Below are positions 1 through 7,744 of a DNA stretch of 64,000 bases, one piece after another. Each line of letters starts with the position of its first letter. The first letter of the stretch is position 1. The position numbers and the translations under genes were made by a program. Source of the stretch: Caulobacter sp. (GTDB lineage: Bacteria > Pseudomonadota > Alphaproteobacteria > Caulobacterales > Caulobacteraceae); NCBI GenBank assembly GCA_021741355.1, contig JAIOXZ010000011.1:1-64000 (forward strand), read 5' to 3'. The notes beneath the pieces were generated by a model. The model was not told where the DNA came from and did not search any database. It worked only from the letters and a program-made list of their open reading frames with translations.

Positions 1-1
1 C

Positions 2-124
2 GTCGAACGCATGTGGTGCAGGCTCAAAGACTTCCGGCGCGTCGCAACCCGATACGACAAGCTCGCCCGGAACTACCTCTCCGGAGCCCTCCTCGCCGCC
101 ACATGCGCCTACTGGCTCAATTGA
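2..124 (+). CDS. IS5-like transposase, C-terminal fragment (cut by window edge)
   Basis: The frame opens at the window edge and reads about 40 codons to a TGA at 122-124. The residues (VERMWCRLKDFRRVATRYDK, then a segment ending AATCAYWLN) match the usual end of IS5/IS1182-type DDE transposases, where the catalytic Glu of the DDE triad lies in a V-E-R-x-W/F-x-x-L-K-D-F-R-R context and an R-Y-D-K segment follows. Only the last part of the protein is present here, so whether the element is intact cannot be judged. The stop lies 10 bases before the end of the convergent def gene, so no obvious terminal inverted repeat fits in the gap. Assignment to the broad IS family is fairly safe; the subgroup is inferred. 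Confidence 0.8.
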   Translation, partial: VERMWCRLKDFRRVATRYDKLARNYLSGALLAATCAYWLN

Positions 125-133
125 GTCCGGACC

Positions 134-682
134 CTAGGCCGCCCGGGCGGCCTTTTCGACCTTCTTGATCGCCCGTTCGCGCTTCAGGCGCGAGAGGTGG
201 TCAATGAACAGCACGCCCTTGAGGTGGTCCATCTCGTGCTGGATGCAGACGGCGAACAGGCCGTTCGCATCCTCCTCGACCGCCTCGCCGGCGTAGTTGA
301 GGTAGCGGACCTTTACCTGGGCCGGCCGCTGGACGTCGTCATAGATCTCCGGGACCGACAGGCAGCCCTCCTCGTAGGAAGCCATGTCCTCTGAGGCCCA
401 GACGATTTCCGGATTGATGAAGTAGCGGGGATTGCGTCGACCTTCGTCATCGCCCTCCTCCGCGCCCTCGCGATCGCCCAGATCCATGACGATGATCTGT
501 TTGGGCTCACCGACCTGCACGGCCGCCAGGCCGATGCCGGGCGCGGCGTACATCGTCTCCAGCATGTCATCCATCAACCGGCGCAGATCGTCGGTCACGC
601 CGCCTTCGACAGGCGTGGAAATCTGCTTGAGCACAGCCAGATCGGCGGCGTTGTCGACGGTGAGGATACGGCGGAGGGACAT
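134..682 (-). CDS. def: Peptide deformylase
   Basis: Removes the N-formyl group from the initiator methionine of new proteins in the cytoplasm, using a metal ion. All three family motifs are visible in the 182-residue protein: GIGLAAVQ (residues 49-56, with V where many enzymes have P), EGCLSV (105-110, metal-binding Cys107) and QHEMDH (148-153, two metal-binding His and catalytic Glu150). The start at [10 protein letters not shown] was chosen because the family begins there; the frame stays open upstream but only as antisense-like low-complexity sequence. It lies 5 bp behind rmuC on the same strand, so the two are probably co-transcribed. The end is a basic, alanine-rich helix typical of alphaproteobacterial forms. 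Confidence 0.97.
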   Translation of the reverse strand: MSLRRILTVDNAADLAVLKQISTPVEGGVTDDLRRLMDDMLETMYAAPGIGLAAVQVGEPKQIIVMDLGDREGAEEGDDEGRRNPRYFINPEIVWASEDMASYEEGCLSVPEIYDDVQRPAQVKVRYLNYAGEAVEEDANGLFAVCIQHEMDHLKGVLFIDHLSRLKRERAIKKVEKAARAA

Positions 683-687
683 GGTGG

Positions 688-1953
688 TCAGGAGGTAGGG
701 GCGGCGTCCGGAGCCGTCAAGGCGGCGGCGTCCGCGGGCCCGAGCTTGGCGAGGGTTCTGACGGCGGCCTCCACCGGCTCGATCTGCGCGATTTCCTTGC
801 CTTCGTGGTCGACCTTGAGGTCCTCGAAGCGGCGAGCCTGGGTCAGCACCTGCGTCTCCAGCGAGCCGACGAACTGGTTGTAACGGGCCACCGCCGTTTC
901 CAGCGCCTTGCCGAGGCCCGCGGCGTGGCCGCCCATCACCGACAGCCGCTTGTAGAGCTCGCGGCCGAGCACGGCGATCTTGTCGGCGTTGGCCGCCTGC
1001 TCCTCGACCCGCCAGCCATAGGACACGGCCTTGCACAGGGCGAACAGGGTGGTGGGCGTCACGATCACCACCCGCGAGGCCATCGCCTGGTTCATCAGTT
1101 CCGGCTCGTGATCGAGCGCTGCGGCCAGGAAGGCGTCGCCGGGCACGAACATCGCGACGAAGTCGGGGCTCGGCTTGAACTGGTCCTGATAGGCCTTGGA
1201 CGACAGCTGCCGGACATGGGTCTTCATGCTCACGGCGGTCCTCAGCGACGCCGCCTGACGCTGGGCGTCCTCGTCGCCGTCGGACGGCTCGCCGAACGCC
1301 AGCGAGACCTTCGCGTCGATGACGAACTTGCCGCCGCCGGGAAGGTGAACGACGAAGTCCGGGCGAGTCTGGCGGCCTTCGTCATTGGCCTCTGAACGCT
1401 GCTCCTCGAAGTCGAACCGTCCCGCCATGCCGGCGGCTTCAAGCACGTTGCGGCAGGTCTGCTCGCCCCAGCGGCCCCGGCGGCCGGTGTTCCCCTTCAG
1501 AGCCTCGGTCAGCCGCCGCGCCTCGTCGCGCGTGGCGGTCGAGGCGGTCATCAGCTGCGCCAGCTGTTCGCGCAGGCCGCCGGTTTCCTCCGCGCGGGTC
1601 TTTTCGACCGCTGTGACGTGAGCTTCGAACTTGGCCAGACTCTCGGCGACCGGCTTCAGCTGCGCGGCCAGCCGCTCCTGGTGCAGGGCCTCGCGATTGC
1701 GGAAGGTCTCGTCCGTGCGTTTCAGCAGCGCCTCGGCGGTCGCGGTGGCGGTCTGCTCGGCCTGGGCTCGCAGATAGTCGCCCATCGTCGACCGCGCGTC
1801 CTCCTGCAGCCGCGCGCGCTCCACGGCCCCGGCCAGCTCGGTCGCCAGCTTCACCGACTGGCCACGTTCGCGCAGCCACAGGACCAGCACGCCCAGAAAG
1901 GCGATGGCGAAGACGGCGGCGGCCAGGGCGGCGATGGTCACGGGATCGTTCAT
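688..1953 (-). CDS. rmuC: DNA recombination protein RmuC
   Basis: RmuC-family protein of 421 residues. It starts with one hydrophobic membrane segment (about residues 7-28), followed by a long charged coiled-coil region (about 35-165) and then the conserved RmuC domain with nuclease-like features, including GRWGEQ, a DFVVHLPGG segment and FVIDAKVSL. In E. coli loss of RmuC raises the rate of inversion at short inverted repeats, and the protein is thought to limit such rearrangements; the biochemistry is not settled. It ends 5 bp before def on the same strand, forming a likely rmuC-def operon. The presence of so many inverted repeats in this window makes its role notable, but that link is only an idea. 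Confidence 0.93.
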   Translation of the reverse strand: MNDPVTIAALAAAVFAIAFLGVLVLWLRERGQSVKLATELAGAVERARLQEDARSTMGDYLRAQAEQTATATAEALLKRTDETFRNREALHQERLAAQLKPVAESLAKFEAHVTAVEKTRAEETGGLREQLAQLMTASTATRDEARRLTEALKGNTGRRGRWGEQTCRNVLEAAGMAGRFDFEEQRSEANDEGRQTRPDFVVHLPGGGKFVIDAKVSLAFGEPSDGDEDAQRQAASLRTAVSMKTHVRQLSSKAYQDQFKPSPDFVAMFVPGDAFLAAALDHEPELMNQAMASRVVIVTPTTLFALCKAVSYGWRVEEQAANADKIAVLGRELYKRLSVMGGHAAGLGKALETAVARYNQFVGSLETQVLTQARRFEDLKVDHEGKEIAQIEPVEAAVRTLAKLGPADAAALTAPDAAPTS

Positions 1954-1981
1954 GCTCCGTTCCTAGCGGCAAATCTCTGAT

Positions 1982-2109
1982 CCGTCATCGTCGGACTTGT
2001 TCCGACGACCCAAGCACAGGGTGTTGGCCGAACTGGGCGGCCTGGCCTTCGGCGCTTCTTTCGTGATGAGCGAGAGCATGGGTCGTCGGAACAAGTCCGA
2101 CGATGACGG
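1982..2109. repeat. Perfect 31-bp inverted repeat with 66-base loop
   Basis: The arms 1982-2012 and 2079-2109 are exact reverse complements (left arm begins CCGTCATCGTCGGACTTGTT). The element fills the gap between rmuC, which starts at 1953, and the end of recR at 2118. Such a long perfect arm pair could form a cruciform or a strong RNA hairpin and may stop transcription from recR. It resembles the intergenic palindromic elements common in Caulobacterales. No second copy with this exact sequence was noticed in the window. Confidence 0.9.
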
Positions 2110-2117
2110 CTTGGGAG

Positions 2118-2720
2118 CTAGGCCGGCCGCCTCGCCCGCAGCGCCTGGGCGATGGTGCCGTCGTCCAGCCAGTCGAGGTCGCCGCCGACGGGCACGCCGC
2201 GCGCCAGCATGGTGACGGGGACCTGCGACGGGACCAGCCGCTCGGCGAGGTAGTGGGCCGTGGTCTGGCCGTCGACGGTGGCCGGCAGGGCGAGAATCAC
2301 CTCGCGCACCTCGCCCTGCGAAACCCGGTTCAGCAGCTCGGCGACGCGCAACTTGTCCGGACCCATGCCGTCGAGCGCCGACAGCAGGCCGCCCAGCACG
2401 TGATAGCGGCCGCGGAAGGCGCTGGCGCGTTCGAGAGCCCAGACCGATCCGACCTCCTCGACCACGCACAGCAACCCGCCGTCGCGGGCGGTGTCGGCGC
2501 AGATGGCGCAGGGATCAGCGGTGTCCAGCGAGCCGCAGGTGGTGCAGGTGCGCACCTTGGCCCGGGCGTCGACCATCGCGTCGGTCAGGGGATCGAGCAG
2601 TTGTTCGCGCCGCTTCAGCAACGCCAGCGCCGCCCGCCGCGCCGACCGGGGCCCCAGCCCCGGCAGCTTGCCCAGCAGGGCGATCAGTCGCTCGATCTCG
2701 GGTCCGGCGGTAGCGGCCAT
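2118..2720 (-). CDS. recR: Recombination protein RecR
   Basis: RecR works with RecF and RecO to load RecA on gapped single-stranded DNA. The 200-residue length is normal. The N-terminal helix-hairpin-helix region ([15 protein letters not shown], about residues 18-32) is followed by a C4 zinc finger with cysteines at 59, 62, 71 and 74, then the Toprim domain starting at LLCVVEE and the C-terminal Walker-B-like part. The start [12 protein letters not shown] was chosen because it matches family length; the frame is open further upstream into a palindromic repeat, which is unlikely to be coding. In many alphaproteobacteria recR follows dnaX; here an SDR gene and two repeats lie between them. Confidence 0.96.
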   Translation of the reverse strand: MAATAGPEIERLIALLGKLPGLGPRSARRAALALLKRREQLLDPLTDAMVDARAKVRTCTTCGSLDTADPCAICADTARDGGLLCVVEEVGSVWALERASAFRGRYHVLGGLLSALDGMGPDKLRVAELLNRVSQGEVREVILALPATVDGQTTAHYLAERLVPSQVPVTMLARGVPVGGDLDWLDDGTIAQALRARRPA

Positions 2721-2734
2721 GACATACCCATAAC

Positions 2735-2877
2735 CAATCCTCCCTGCGGAGCGAAGCGAAACGGGGAGGGGGACCGCCGCAGGCGGTGGAGGGGAGTCGG
2801 TGCACGGCCACACCCCTCCACCACGATTCGCGTGGTCCCCCTCCCCAGAACGGCCTTCGGCCTACTGGGGAGGATTG
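2735..2877. repeat. Intergenic palindromic repeat (CCTCCCC type)
   Basis: The outer ends are inverted copies (CAATCCTCCC at 2735 and GGGGAGGATTG ending at 2877). Inside are nested inverted segments such as GGGGGACCGCCGC against GCGTGGTCCCCC. The element fills the gap between recR and the SDR gene and runs into the last codons of the SDR gene. Related CCTCCCC/GGGGAGG hairpins occur at 5904-6055 and 17339-17365. Confidence 0.75.
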
Positions 2878-3671
2878 TCTTCAGACCGGTTGAACAGGCC
2901 CGCCTGGACCATCTGGTCGCGGATCATCTCCGGCTGGGCGGTCTGCAGCTGGTCGAAGGCCTCCAGCTCGCTGGGCACGTACCAGTGGATCTTGTCGGTG
3001 TGGTAGGCGGACCAGACGGCCTCGGCGACTTCACGCGGCGGGGTCAGGCGCCACATGCCCTCGGTCGGCGCGTTGACCTTGGCTTCGTCCGGCAGGATCG
3101 GGGTGTCGATCAGGCCGGGCAGCGTATCGGCCACGCGCACGCCGAACGGCTTCAGCTCAACCGACAGGGCCTCGGTGAAGCCCTTCACCGCGTGCTTGGT
3201 CGCCGAATAGACCGCGATATTGGCCATGCCGAAGATCGCCGAGCTGGACGAGGTCGAGAAGCACAGCGAGTTCGGCGTCGCCTTCAGGAACGGAATGGCC
3301 AGGTTGATGCCGCTGAGCACCGCCACAAGGTTGATGTTGATCACCGCCATGGCGTCCTCCCAGGGCATGTCCGCGTAGGGCCCGCCCCGGCCGATGCCGG
3401 CATTGTTGAACATCACGTCCAGCTTGCCGTCGGTGGCGTCGGTGAACTCGGTCAGGGTCGCGCGGTAGGCGTCGCGGTTGGTCACGTCGAGCTCGCGGAC
3501 CATGCAGTTGTCCCAGCCGAGCTCCTGCTCCAGCGCGCGCAGGCCGTCCTTGTTCACGTCGACGCCGCCGACGTACCAGCCCTTCTCCGCGAACAGCCGG
3601 GCCGTCTCCAGCCCCATGCCCGAGGCCGCGCCCGTGATGAAGATCGCCTTGCGGCCGTTGGCTTTGGACAT
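2862..3671 (-). CDS. Short-chain dehydrogenase/reductase (SDR)
   Basis: A 269-residue classical SDR, expected to be a cytoplasmic NAD(P)-dependent oxidoreductase of unknown substrate. It shows the cofactor-binding TGAASGMG near the N-terminus (residues 14-21), NNAG (about 91-94), a serine-rich stretch with the catalytic Ser (FSTSSSSAIFG) and the YSATK active-site motif. The acidic residue after the second beta strand (GGVDVNKDG) suggests NAD rather than NADP, which is inference. The final residues DNPPQ and the TAG stop are encoded by the end of the palindromic repeat at 2735-2877, so the natural C-terminus has been replaced or extended by repeat sequence. Confidence 0.92.
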   Translation of the reverse strand: MSKANGRKAIFITGAASGMGLETARLFAEKGWYVGGVDVNKDGLRALEQELGWDNCMVRELDVTNRDAYRATLTEFTDATDGKLDVMFNNAGIGRGGPYADMPWEDAMAVININLVAVLSGINLAIPFLKATPNSLCFSTSSSSAIFGMANIAVYSATKHAVKGFTEALSVELKPFGVRVADTLPGLIDTPILPDEAKVNAPTEGMWRLTPPREVAEAVWSAYHTDKIHWYVPSELEAFDQLQTAQPEMIRDQMVQAGLFNRSEDNPPQ

Positions 3672-3718
3672 GGTTCAACTCCCTTGATGGTCAGCGCATC
3701 TGGCGGCGCGGATCCATG

Positions 3719-3835
3719 GTGCGTCCTTCGAGACGCTCGCTTGAGGCTCGCTCCTCAGGATGACGAAGAGGGGAAGCCAATACTGCCCGTCATGGTGAGG
3801 AGCGATCCACAGCATCGCGTCTCGAACCACGCAGG
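3719..3835. repeat. Dispersed palindromic repeat, family A copy 1
   Basis: This element of roughly 117 bp has inverted ends (GTGCGTCCTTCGAGACGC on the left, GCGTCTCGAACCACGCAGG on the right) and inner inverted segments (CTCCTCAGGATGACG against CGTCATGGTGAGGAG). Two more copies lie at 20434-20552 and 43643-43761. It fills the gap between the SDR gene start and the dnaX stop at 3841. No open frame of note is present inside. Confidence 0.88.
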
Positions 3836-3840
3836 AAGGC

Positions 3841-5697
3841 TCAGTCCTCCTCGACGTCCTCGTCGGGATTGACGCTAACCGCTTCCCCTTGCGGAACCGC
3901 AAGCTGCCTCACGCCGAGCAGTTCGGCGCCGGGGAAGGCTTCCATGACGGACATCACGAACGGGTCGGCGAGGATCGCCGCGCGGGCTTCGACTTCCTCA
4001 CGCTTCTGGCGCTCCCAGGCGCTTTCGGCGCCGCCGCCGCCGGCGGTGGCCACCAGCCAGGTCTGGCCGGTCCATTCCTTGAGCTTCAACGCCAGACGGC
4101 GGGTCAGGTCGGCGGGCGCGCGGGGCGCGGGCTCGAACTCGATGGCGCCGGGCCGGAAGCTGATCGGCCGCACATACTGCTGCACGTCCATCAGCAGGGT
4201 GATGTCGCGCTTGCTCTGGATCAGGGCCAGCACATCGTCGAACGACGCCAGGGCGGTGGTCGCCTGGGGAGCGGCCTGCGGCGCGGGCGGGGCGATCCGG
4301 GCCTGGGCCGCGAAGGCGCCGCCGGCTTGGGCCGTCGCTCCACCGCCGCCGCCGGAGGGCGTGACGGCGCCTCCGCTGCCCGGCATCGGCTCGCCGTCGC
4401 GCAGCGCCTTGAGCGCCTCTTCGGGTCCGGGCAGGTCGGCGGCGTAGCACAGGCGTATCAGCGCCATCTCGACCGTCGCCGACGGATCGGGCGCGCGGCG
4501 CACCTCCTCATAGGCCTTGAGCAGCATCTGCCAGACCCGCGACAGCGTTCCGGCCGAGGCCGTCGCCCCGATGGCCGCGAGGCGCGCCGCCTGGTCCTTC
4601 GGCAGGTGCAGGGCGTCTGGCCCCAGCGCCTTGGCGACCGAGGCGCCGTGATTGTGCTCCAGCAGGTCGAGCATCACCTGGGCCGGATCGACGCCGAAGC
4701 CCCACAGGTCGCGATACTGCTGCAGCGCCGCGGCGGTCTGGCCGCCCATGATCTGTTCGAACAGGGCGATGGTCAGGGCCCGGTCGGCCAGGCCCAGCAT
4801 ATCGCGCACGATGGCGGCGGATACGACCTGGCCCTTGTCGGCCTGGACGATGGCCTGATCGAGCAGCGACAGGCCGTCACGCACCGATCCCTCGGCGGCG
4901 CGGGAAATCAGGGCCAGGCCTTCGGCGTCGATACGGGCGCCCTCGGCCTCGGCGATCTTGCCCAGGTGCTTGACCAGCACCTCCGGCTCGACCCGGCGCA
5001 GATCGAAGCGCTGGCAGCGACTGAGGATGGTCACCGGCACCTTGCGGATCTCGGTGGTGGCGAAGATGAACTTGGCGTGCGGCGGCGGTTCTTCCAGCGT
5101 CTTCAGCAGGGCGTTGAACGCCGCCGTCGACAGCATGTGCACTTCGTCGATGACGTAAACCTTGTAGCGCGCCTCGGTCGGGGCGTAGCGCACCCCGTCC
5201 AGCAGCTCGCGCATCTCGTCGACCTTGGTGCGGCTGGCGGCGTCGAGCTCCAGCACGTCCATGTGCCGGCCCTCGACGATGGCGCGACAGTGGCGGCCGT
5301 CGACGGAAAGGTCGACCGAGGGCTGGTGGACGGTGTCGCTCTCGAAGTTCAGCGCCCGGGCCAGCAGGCGGGCGGTGGTGGTCTTGCCGACGCCCCGAAC
5401 CCCGGTGAGCATGAAGGCGTGGGCGATCCGGCCGCTGGCGAAGGCGTTGGTCAGGGTCCTGACCATGGCCTCCTGGCCGATCAGGTCCTCGAAATTGCGC
5501 GGCCGGTATTTGCGGGCCAGCACGGTGTAGGCCGCGCCCTGGTCCTGTGGCTCGGCCATCGGGGCCGGGACCGGCGGCGGGGCGGGCTCGGGGACAGGTT
5601 CCGGCGCGCCAAAGATGTCCGCGGTGTCGGGATCGCGCTCGGGGAGCTCCTCGTCCCAGGGCGGCGGCGCTTCAGCGGAGATATCGGAATCGGCCAT
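3841..5697 (-). CDS. dnaX: DNA polymerase III subunit gamma/tau
   Basis: Clamp-loader ATPase of the replicative polymerase. The 618-residue protein has an acidic, proline-rich N-terminal extension (about 1-55), then the AAA+ core from AYTVLARKYRPRNF, Walker A GVRGVGKTT (99-107), Walker B region YVIDEVHMLS, the sensor ATTEIRKVP and the arginine-finger SRC. The zinc module is degenerate: between DTVHQPSVDL and the conserved LDAASRTKVDEMR only one Cys is left (GRHCRAI), where E. coli has four. Domain III is followed by an Ala/Gly/Pro-rich linker and a tau-like C-terminal part ending in acidic EDVEED. The start MADSDISAEA was preferred to an upstream in-frame ATG because it begins the acidic extension right after the SRP RNA region. 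No slippery A-run for gamma was noticed. Confidence 0.95.
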   Translation of the reverse strand: MADSDISAEAPPPWDEELPERDPDTADIFGAPEPVPEPAPPPVPAPMAEPQDQGAAYTVLARKYRPRNFEDLIGQEAMVRTLTNAFASGRIAHAFMLTGVRGVGKTTTARLLARALNFESDTVHQPSVDLSVDGRHCRAIVEGRHMDVLELDAASRTKVDEMRELLDGVRYAPTEARYKVYVIDEVHMLSTAAFNALLKTLEEPPPHAKFIFATTEIRKVPVTILSRCQRFDLRRVEPEVLVKHLGKIAEAEGARIDAEGLALISRAAEGSVRDGLSLLDQAIVQADKGQVVSAAIVRDMLGLADRALTIALFEQIMGGQTAAALQQYRDLWGFGVDPAQVMLDLLEHNHGASVAKALGPDALHLPKDQAARLAAIGATASAGTLSRVWQMLLKAYEEVRRAPDPSATVEMALIRLCYAADLPGPEEALKALRDGEPMPGSGGAVTPSGGGGGATAQAGGAFAAQARIAPPAPQAAPQATTALASFDDVLALIQSKRDITLLMDVQQYVRPISFRPGAIEFEPAPRAPADLTRRLALKLKEWTGQTWLVATAGGGGAESAWERQKREEVEARAAILADPFVMSVMEAFPGAELLGVRQLAVPQGEAVSVNPDEDVEED

Positions 5698-5766
5698 CGA
5701 CCCTATGGTCTCACACCCGCTCATCCCCGCGAAGGCGGAGAACAGCAAAAGAACTTATGGGAAGGG

Positions 5767-5862
5767 TGGAGACCGGACAACGACCCGGAGCAAATCTCGT
5801 TGTGGCTGCTGCCTTCCGGCCCTGACCAGGTTGGCGAGGCGTCCGCCCATCGCCGATCTCCA
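5767..5862 (-). ncRNA. ffs: Signal recognition particle RNA, small bacterial (4.5S) type
   Basis: Reading the minus strand, the universally conserved apical part is present: ACCTGGTCAGGGCCGGAAGG followed by CAGCAGCC, that is, the GGTCAG and GGAAG/AGCAGCC internal loops that bind Ffh. The two ends can pair (GGAGA near 5861 with TCTCC near 5768), giving a single hairpin of about 94 nt, the usual size of the alphaproteobacterial small SRP RNA. It lies just upstream of dnaX on the same strand, an arrangement common in this class. Exact ends are estimated from the pairing and are good to a few bases. Confidence 0.93.
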
Positions 5863-5903
5863 AGGCCTATATCGTGGATCGCAGGGGCGGATGCAAGTCG
5901 TCG

Positions 5904-6055
5904 CTCCCTCTCCCTCCCCTTTATGGGGAGGGAGGCCGGACGAAGTCCGGACGGGTGGGGAGGCCGAACGCCACCCCCCTGCCTCCGGAATGGCCGCCGG
6001 CTTCCCCACCCTGGCCGCTGCGCGGCCTGTCCCTCCCCATAAAGGGGAGGGAGGT
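5904..6055. repeat. Palindromic intergenic repeat (CTCCCTCCCC/GGGGAGGGAG)
   Basis: The left end (CTCCCTCCCCTTTATGGGGA) and right end (TCCCCATAAAGGGGAGGGAG) are inverted copies, and inner segments such as GAGGCCGGACG and GGCCGCTGCG add further short pairing. It lies upstream of the SRP RNA gene on one side and ahead of nudC on the other, so any promoter for either must lie within or at the edge of it. Together with the SRP RNA this accounts for the whole 400-base gap between dnaX and nudC. Confidence 0.8.
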
Positions 6056-6099
6056 TTCCAAGGCTTGCCCCCTTCGTCTCTTTGGGCCACGAAGCCGCC

Positions 6100-7032
6100 A
6101 TGGCCCTTTCAGCGATCTCCAACGTCTTCTCCGGTAACCCCCTGAACCGCGTCAGCGAACGCCGCGGCGACCAGGACTGGCTCGACGGCCTGCTGGCCGA
6201 TCCCGGCTCGCTGGCGATCCCGCTGTGGAACGGCCAGCCCCTGACCGAGAAGGGCAAGGACGGCGGCGTCCAGCTGGCCTATGTGCCGGCGAAGATGGGG
6301 CTGGAGCTGGCCGGCGGGGTCTGGGAGCGGCTGCTGTTCCTGGGCCTCTGGAAAGACACCGCCGTGTTCGCCGTCGACATGGAGGGCGGCCTCGATCCCT
6401 GCGACGGACCGCTGGAAGGCGTGGGGCAGTTCAAGGACCTGCGCGCGGTGGCCACCACCCTGCCCGCGGCCGAGGCGGCGATCACGGCGACGGCCAAGGG
6501 CATGTTCGAATGGCGCCGCAAGCACCGCCACTGCGCCGCCTGCGGCGAGCAGAGCGAGGTGGCCGAGGGCGGCTGGAAGCGGGTCTGCACCAGCTGCAAG
6601 GCCGAGCACTTCCCGCGCACCGACCCGGTGGTGATCATGCTGGCGACCTTCGAGGGCAGGTGCCTGCTGGGCCGTCAGGCGATGTGGCCCAAGGGCATGT
6701 ACTCGGCCCTGGCCGGCTTTCTCGAGCCCGGCGAGACGATGGAGGAGGCCTGCGCCCGCGAGCTGATGGAAGAGGCGGCGCTGACGGCGACGAAGGTGCA
6801 CTACCATTCGACCCAGCCCTGGCCGTACCCCAACTCCCTGATGATCGGCCTGATCGCCGAGGTCGACAGCAACGAGGCGCGACCCGACCAGACCGAGCTG
6901 GAGGCCGTGCGCTGGTTCACCCGCGACGAAGCCCGCCAGCTGGTCAACGGCGGCTACGACGGCTGCTTCGCCCCGCCCCCGCTCGCCATCGCCCACCAAC
7001 TGGTGAAGAGCTGGGCGGAAGGCGAAGGCTAG
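6100..7032 (+). CDS. nudC: NADH pyrophosphatase (Nudix, NudC type)
   Basis: Hydrolyses NAD(H) to NMN(H) and AMP, and in E. coli also removes NAD caps from RNA. The 310-residue protein has the NudC layout: N-terminal domain, a four-Cys zinc ribbon (CAACGEQ, then CTSCKAEHFPRTDP), the Nudix box starting GFLEPGETMEEACARELMEE, in which the final Gly of the consensus is replaced by Ala, and the NudC signature STQPWPYPNS. The ATG at 6100 was chosen; a TTG 18 bases upstream is in frame. The TAG stop is made by the first bases of the GGGAGTA repeat that follows, so the end of the gene touches the repeat. Confidence 0.94.
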   Translation: MALSAISNVFSGNPLNRVSERRGDQDWLDGLLADPGSLAIPLWNGQPLTEKGKDGGVQLAYVPAKMGLELAGGVWERLLFLGLWKDTAVFAVDMEGGLDPCDGPLEGVGQFKDLRAVATTLPAAEAAITATAKGMFEWRRKHRHCAACGEQSEVAEGGWKRVCTSCKAEHFPRTDPVVIMLATFEGRCLLGRQAMWPKGMYSALAGFLEPGETMEEACARELMEEAALTATKVHYHSTQPWPYPNSLMIGLIAEVDSNEARPDQTELEAVRWFTRDEARQLVNGGYDGCFAPPPLAIAHQLVKSWAEGEG

Positions 7033-7146
7033 GGAGTAGGGAGTAGGGAGTAGGGGATAGGGCGTAGTTCGACCGGTTGTGGCCGTTGGCGTCGCGCCTC
7101 CCCTTGCTACTCCCTATCCCCTACTCCCTACTCCCTACTCCCTAGC
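7030..7146. repeat. GGGAGTA palindromic repeat, family C copy 1
   Basis: Three to four tandem GGGAGTA-like units on the left are mirrored by TACTCCC units on the right, with GGCGTAGTTCGACCGG in the centre. The element provides the TAG stop of nudC at its left end and the TAG stop of the MAPEG gene at its right end (7142-7144). A second copy in opposite orientation lies at 7641-7744, so the two bracket the MAPEG gene. Confidence 0.88.
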
Positions 7147-7582
7147 TTCCCACAACCCCCATCACCACGCACCCGGCCCAGACCATCAGGACGACGGTCG
7201 ACAGGGCGAACACCAGGAACCGGACGGCCACCAGGTTGACCGTGATCTGCACCAGGCTGTGCAGGATGCGCAGGCCGACGTAGGCCCAGGCCAGCGCCGC
7301 CGTGTAGCCGTTCTGCAGGCTCAGCAGATAGGTCAGGAACGCCAGGGCGTAGAAGATCGTCGGCTGTTCCATCAGGTGGTTGTAGTTGTCCGCCGCCGCG
7401 CGGGCGTCGTCCGGCAGGACGTTCAGCGAGCCGGGAAACCGCCCGTCCTGCGGCTTGATCCCGGCCTTGCCCATGGCCGGGATGCGCTTGGCGTACATCC
7501 ACACCCAGATCAGCAGCGACCAGACGATCAGCGCCAGAACCGGCGCCAGGACGGATTGCGAGTACGGTATGCCTTGAATCAC
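7142..7582 (-). CDS. MAPEG-family membrane protein
   Basis: A 146-residue integral membrane protein of the MAPEG family (membrane-associated proteins in eicosanoid and glutathione metabolism). Four hydrophobic segments are visible: about 10-32, 75-95, 96-118 and 122-143. The typical signature NYNHLMEQPTIFYA lies at the start of the second segment, and the family's Arg-rich loop follows the first helix (YAKRIP). Bacterial members are often of unknown function; some bind glutathione. The gene stands alone between two inverted GGGAGTA repeats, and its stop codon lies within the repeat. Confidence 0.85.
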   Translation of the reverse strand: MIQGIPYSQSVLAPVLALIVWSLLIWVWMYAKRIPAMGKAGIKPQDGRFPGSLNVLPDDARAAADNYNHLMEQPTIFYALAFLTYLLSLQNGYTAALAWAYVGLRILHSLVQITVNLVAVRFLVFALSTVVLMVWAGCVVMGVVGS

Positions 7583-7640
7583 GGTTGCCTCCCCAGGCGG
7601 TTGTTTGGCGGGAGGCTAGACCGGCTGGGCGAGGATCGAA

Positions 7641-7744
7641 AGGGAGTAGGACTTAGGGAGTAGGGAGTAGCAAGAGGGCAGTCGCGGCGCCGGCGGCGTG
7701 CGCCGGTCGAACTACGCCCTACTCCCTATCTCCCTACTCCCTGA
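7641..7744. repeat. GGGAGTA palindromic repeat, family C copy 2 (inverted)
   Basis: Several GGGAGTA units on the left and TACTCCC units on the right flank a GC-rich centre. The stretch CCGGTCGAACTACGCCC is the reverse complement of part of copy 1, showing that this copy lies in the opposite orientation. It ends at the stop codon of pheA (7745-7747). Confidence 0.86.

Noticed and set aside
2103..3872. Long open frame on the plus strand (589 codons) opposite recR and the SDR gene
   Set aside because: It is an antisense mirror of two well supported genes; the translation is rich in Gly, Arg, Gln and His without any domain, as expected from GC-rich codon shadow.
3889..6042. Open frame of 717 codons on the plus strand opposite dnaX
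   Set aside because: It runs across dnaX, the SRP RNA and a repeat, and shows only codon-shadow composition.
7030..7744. GGGAGTA tandem units considered as a CRISPR array
   Set aside because: The units are 7 bases long without unique spacers, and no cas gene is near.
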